This document shows, in pieces, positions 6,984 through 8,793 of a stretch of 8,793 bases of DNA (position 1 is the first letter of the stretch; each line of letters starts with the position of its first letter). The notes beneath the pieces were generated by a model. It saw only the letters and a program-made list of their open reading frames with translations. It ran no database searches and was not told the DNA's origin. The position numbers and the translations under genes are program-made. Source of the DNA: Bacteroidota bacterium (GTDB taxonomy: Bacteria; Bacteroidota; Bacteroidia; Flavobacteriales; Weeksellaceae); contig JAFAAJ010000182.1 of NCBI GenBank assembly GCA_023426625.1, positions 1 through 8,793 on the forward strand, written 5' to 3'.

Positions 6984-7015
6984 AAAAACGCTTCCAAGAA
7001 TTTGGGAGCGTTTTT
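6984..7015 (+). terminator. Rho-independent terminator of ychF
   Basis: A 14-bp stem pairs 6984-6997 (AAAAACGCTTCCAA) with 7002-7015 (TTGGGAGCGTTTTT), with one G-U pair and a GAAT loop. The right arm supplies the T tract. It begins 29 bases after the ychF stop. Confidence 0.92.
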
Positions 7016-7077
7016 GCATGAATAAATAAGGATTAAACGAATCCGTATATTATAAATTTCATATTTCATTAACTTCG

Positions 7078-7085
7078 TATATTTG
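7078..7085 (+). promoter_or_regulatory. -7 promoter element of the AraC-type regulator
   Basis: TATATTTG fully matches TAnnTTTG and lies 21 bases before the ATG at 7107, implying a leader of about 15 nt. It overlaps the TTG at 7083 that would otherwise be an alternative start codon, which supports the ATG at 7107. Confidence 0.55.
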
Positions 7086-7106
7086 AATTTTACAAATCCT
7101 GATGTC

Positions 7107-8045
7107 ATGGAAAAAATCACACATACTTCTCTGGAAGATTTCTACAAGGAAATGACAGCCAAACTGGGAAAAGACCTCGAAAGCATCTTTCCGAAGGGAT
7201 TGCACAAAGATATAGGACACTTCAATATATTTGATATTGCACCTACCATCGAAAGGGTAAGAACCACCTCTGAAATGCCATATAACAGAAGAAAGTATTA
7301 TAAAATAAGTATGATAAGAGGTAAAAATAAAGCGGAATATGCGGATAAAATAATTGCAATAGAACGCAATGCCCTTCTTTTTGCAACTCCTAAAGTTCCG
7401 TATCACTGGATTCCTGAAGATCCAGAACAATCCGGAAGTTTTTGTGTGTTTACGGAAGATTTCTTTATCAAAAGCAGGTTTCAGAATTCACTGGAAGAAC
7501 TTCCCATATTTCAGCCGGGAAGTATTCCTATATTTGAAATCAGTGATGAGCAGGCGGAAGAACTGGAGATCATATTTTCCAAGATGAAAACTGAGATCAG
7601 TTCGGATTATATTTTTAAATATGACCTGATCAGAAATTATGTGCTTGAGCTCATTCATTACGGACAAAAATTACAGCCTGCTGCAAAAATATCAACTGCC
7701 AATGATGCTTCACTGCGAGTTGTATCTTTATTTATAGAACTTCTTGAAAGGCAGTTTCCTATCGAAACGTCAGAACAGAGACTTCAGCTCAGAACAGCAA
7801 AAGATTATGCCGACAGATTGGCGATTCATGTTAACTATCTTAACAAGAAAATAAAAGAAAGTACCGGAAAAACCACTACGGAATTCATTGCAGACCGCCT
7901 TACTCAGGAAGCTAAAATATTGTTGAAACAAACAAAATGGAGTGTCTCGGAAATATCTTTTGCGCTTGGATTTGAAGAACTCGCTCATTTTTCCAACTTT
8001 TTCAAGAGAAAAACATCCGTAACTCCATTGGAATTCCGGACCTGA
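7107..8045 (+). CDS. AraC-family transcriptional regulator
   Basis: The 312-residue protein ends in a typical AraC/XylS DNA-binding domain with two helix-turn-helix motifs. The first is at about 231-256 (AKDYADRLAIHVNYLNKKIK). The second is at about 278-311 (VSEISFALGFEELAHFSNFF, then KRKTSVTPLEFR), and it matches the family signature except that Ser replaces the usual Gly before V-T-P. The N-terminal 200 residues contain a predicted beta-rich, cupin-like sensor section (about 60-150, including 'FATPKVPYHWIPE') and a helical linker (about 150-215). The ligand is unknown. The ATG at 7107 was chosen because an upstream in-frame TTG (7083) lies inside the -7 promoter element. No terminator separates it from the dehydrogenase 85 bases downstream. 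The gap holds a direct repeat suited to AraC-type binding, so this protein probably controls the dehydrogenase gene. Confidence 0.93.
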   Translation: MEKITHTSLEDFYKEMTAKLGKDLESIFPKGLHKDIGHFNIFDIAPTIERVRTTSEMPYNRRKYYKISMIRGKNKAEYADKIIAIERNALLFATPKVPYHWIPEDPEQSGSFCVFTEDFFIKSRFQNSLEELPIFQPGSIPIFEISDEQAEELEIIFSKMKTEISSDYIFKYDLIRNYVLELIHYGQKLQPAAKISTANDASLRVVSLFIELLERQFPIETSEQRLQLRTAKDYADRLAIHVNYLNKKIKESTGKTTTEFIADRLTQEAKILLKQTKWSVSEISFALGFEELAHFSNFFKRKTSVTPLEFRT

Positions 8046-8081
8046 TTTGATTTTTGCAAATTTCAGTTTGATTGAAGCAAA
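8046..8081 (+). promoter_or_regulatory. Two-copy direct repeat, candidate AraC-type operator
   Basis: The pattern TTTGATT-N3-GCAAA occurs at 8046-8060 and again at 8067-8081, 12 of 15 positions identical, with a period of exactly 21 bp (two helical turns). AraC-family proteins classically bind such tandem half-sites on one face of the helix; the E. coli araI half-sites also repeat every 21 bp. The second copy ends 21 bases before the poor -7 element of the dehydrogenase gene, a position suited to activation. The first copy starts right after the regulator's stop codon. The repeat is seen; the function is inferred. Confidence 0.45.
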
Positions 8082-8102
8082 CATTTCACGTCCAAAATGC
8101 CT

Positions 8103-8110
8103 CAACTTTG
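8103..8110 (+). promoter_or_regulatory. Weak -7 element of the dehydrogenase gene
   Basis: CAACTTTG differs from TAnnTTTG at the first base and lies 20 bases before the ATG at 8131. The off-consensus element and the lack of a well-spaced TTG fit a promoter that needs an activator, possibly the AraC-type protein encoded just upstream. Confidence 0.35.
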
Positions 8111-8130
8111 TACTATAAAATAATAAAACA

Positions 8131-8793
8131 ATGGATACAAGAACCAAAATCGCATTAATAACCGGCGGAAGTCGTGGTTTAGGAAAAAATTCAGCAATTA
8201 AGATCGCACAAAAAGGATTGGATGTCATCATTACGTACAAGAACGGCAAAGATGAAGCCGAAGCGGTAGTGAAAGAAATTCAGGAGATGGGAAGAAATGC
8301 TGCTGCATTTCAATTGGACACTTCCGATATCAAAAGCTTTGAAACATTTGTACAGCAGGTTACCCATCATGTTAAGGAAAATACCGGAAGTTCAAATATA
8401 GATTATCTTGTTAATAATGCAGGAATCGCTTTATATTCCCCTCTGATGGATACAACGGAAGAACAGCTTGACGAAATTTTTAATATTCATTTCAAAGGGG
8501 TGTTTTTTCTAACTCAGAAACTGTTGCCTTTTGTAAATGATGGTGGCGGAATTATCAATATTTCATCGGGATTGGCAAGATTTGCATTGCCGGGATCATC
8601 GGTTTATGGCTCCATGAAATCCGCTGTAGAAATGTTAACGAAATATATGGCAAAAGAATTAGGTTCCAGAAAAATCAAAGCCAATGTAGTGGCTCCAGGA
8701 GCTATAGAAACGGATTTTGGAGGCGGAAGAACCAGAGATAACAAAGAAGTGAATGCTTTGGTAGCTAATAACACCGCTTTAGGAAGCGCCGGG
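8131..8793 (+). CDS. Short-chain dehydrogenase/reductase, 3' end beyond window
   Basis: The first 221 residues of a classical SDR oxidoreductase are present; the frame is open at the right edge, and members of this size usually need about 25-35 more. The Rossmann cofactor motif TGGSRGLG (11-18) is intact, followed by NNAG (95-98), the active-site Asn118 (in NIHFKGVF), Ser146 (in INISSG) and the catalytic pair Tyr159/Lys163 (YGSMK). The PG motif lies at 189-190. Arg15 in the glycine-rich loop, and Tyr36-Lys37 where NAD-dependent members carry an acidic residue, point to NADP(H). The sequence resembles FabG-like reductases, but the substrate cannot be read from it; being single and next to an AraC regulator argues against the housekeeping fabG. 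The start at 8131 is the first ATG before the Rossmann strand and has an A-rich leader. It is probably controlled by the upstream AraC-type protein. Confidence 0.93.
   Translation, partial: MDTRTKIALITGGSRGLGKNSAIKIAQKGLDVIITYKNGKDEAEAVVKEIQEMGRNAAAFQLDTSDIKSFETFVQQVTHHVKENTGSSNIDYLVNNAGIALYSPLMDTTEEQLDEIFNIHFKGVFFLTQKLLPFVNDGGGIINISSGLARFALPGSSVYGSMKSAVEMLTKYMAKELGSRKIKANVVAPGAIETDFGGGRTRDNKEVNALVANNTALGSAG

Noticed and set aside
7083..7106. TTG at 7083 as an upstream start of the AraC-type regulator, adding eight residues
   Set aside because: The TTG lies inside the TATATTTG promoter element (7078-7085), so it would not be transcribed as part of the mRNA; the ATG at 7107 gives a normal start.
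7770..8249. 159-codon open frame on the minus strand across the regulator/dehydrogenase junction
   Set aside because: It overlaps two well-supported plus-strand genes, has no recognisable domain and reads as an antisense shadow.
1..8793. CRISPR arrays, tRNA or rRNA genes, insertion sequences, attachment sites
   Set aside because: No regularly spaced repeats, no cloverleaf or rRNA-like segments, no transposase and no terminal inverted repeats were seen.

Overview
The window looks like chromosomal DNA from a member of the Flavobacteriia (Bacteroidota), most likely Chryseobacterium or a close relative. The basis is AT-rich intergenic DNA, repeated TAnnTTTG-type -7 promoter elements, A-rich starts without Shine-Dalgarno sites, and the character of the TypA, YchF and AraC-type proteins. 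The genus is an inference; no rRNA or other marker gene is present.

Layout: positions 1-185 hold no gene but carry two hairpin terminators. One closes a plus-strand gene lying left of the window. The other closes a minus-strand gene (186-1802) for a right-handed beta-helix protein that resembles a phage tailspike and has no signal peptide. A divergent intergenic region (1803-2047) carries a promoter for each direction and a composite palindrome/direct repeat. On the plus strand follow typA/bipA (2048-3856, ribosome-associated GTPase), a lipoprotein with a GHL10/YngK/DigH-like glycosidase domain (3986-5590), a candidate 31-residue membrane peptide (5616-5711), ychF (5863-6954, ribosome-binding ATPase), an AraC-family regulator (7107-8045) and a short-chain dehydrogenase that runs off the right edge (8131-8793).

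Most genes form single-gene units with their own -7 element and a rho-independent terminator. TypA and YchF are both translation-associated P-loop NTPases, and their promoter cores are nearly identical (21 of 24 bases). The last two genes form a likely regulator-target pair: no terminator separates them, and the gap carries a two-copy direct repeat with a 21-bp period, the geometry AraC-family proteins use.

Most of the window is conserved housekeeping DNA. I found no clear multi-gene novel system. The items most worth a second look are the AraC-type operator candidate, the small ORF after the lipoprotein gene, and the orphan tailspike-like gene with its operator-like upstream repeat.
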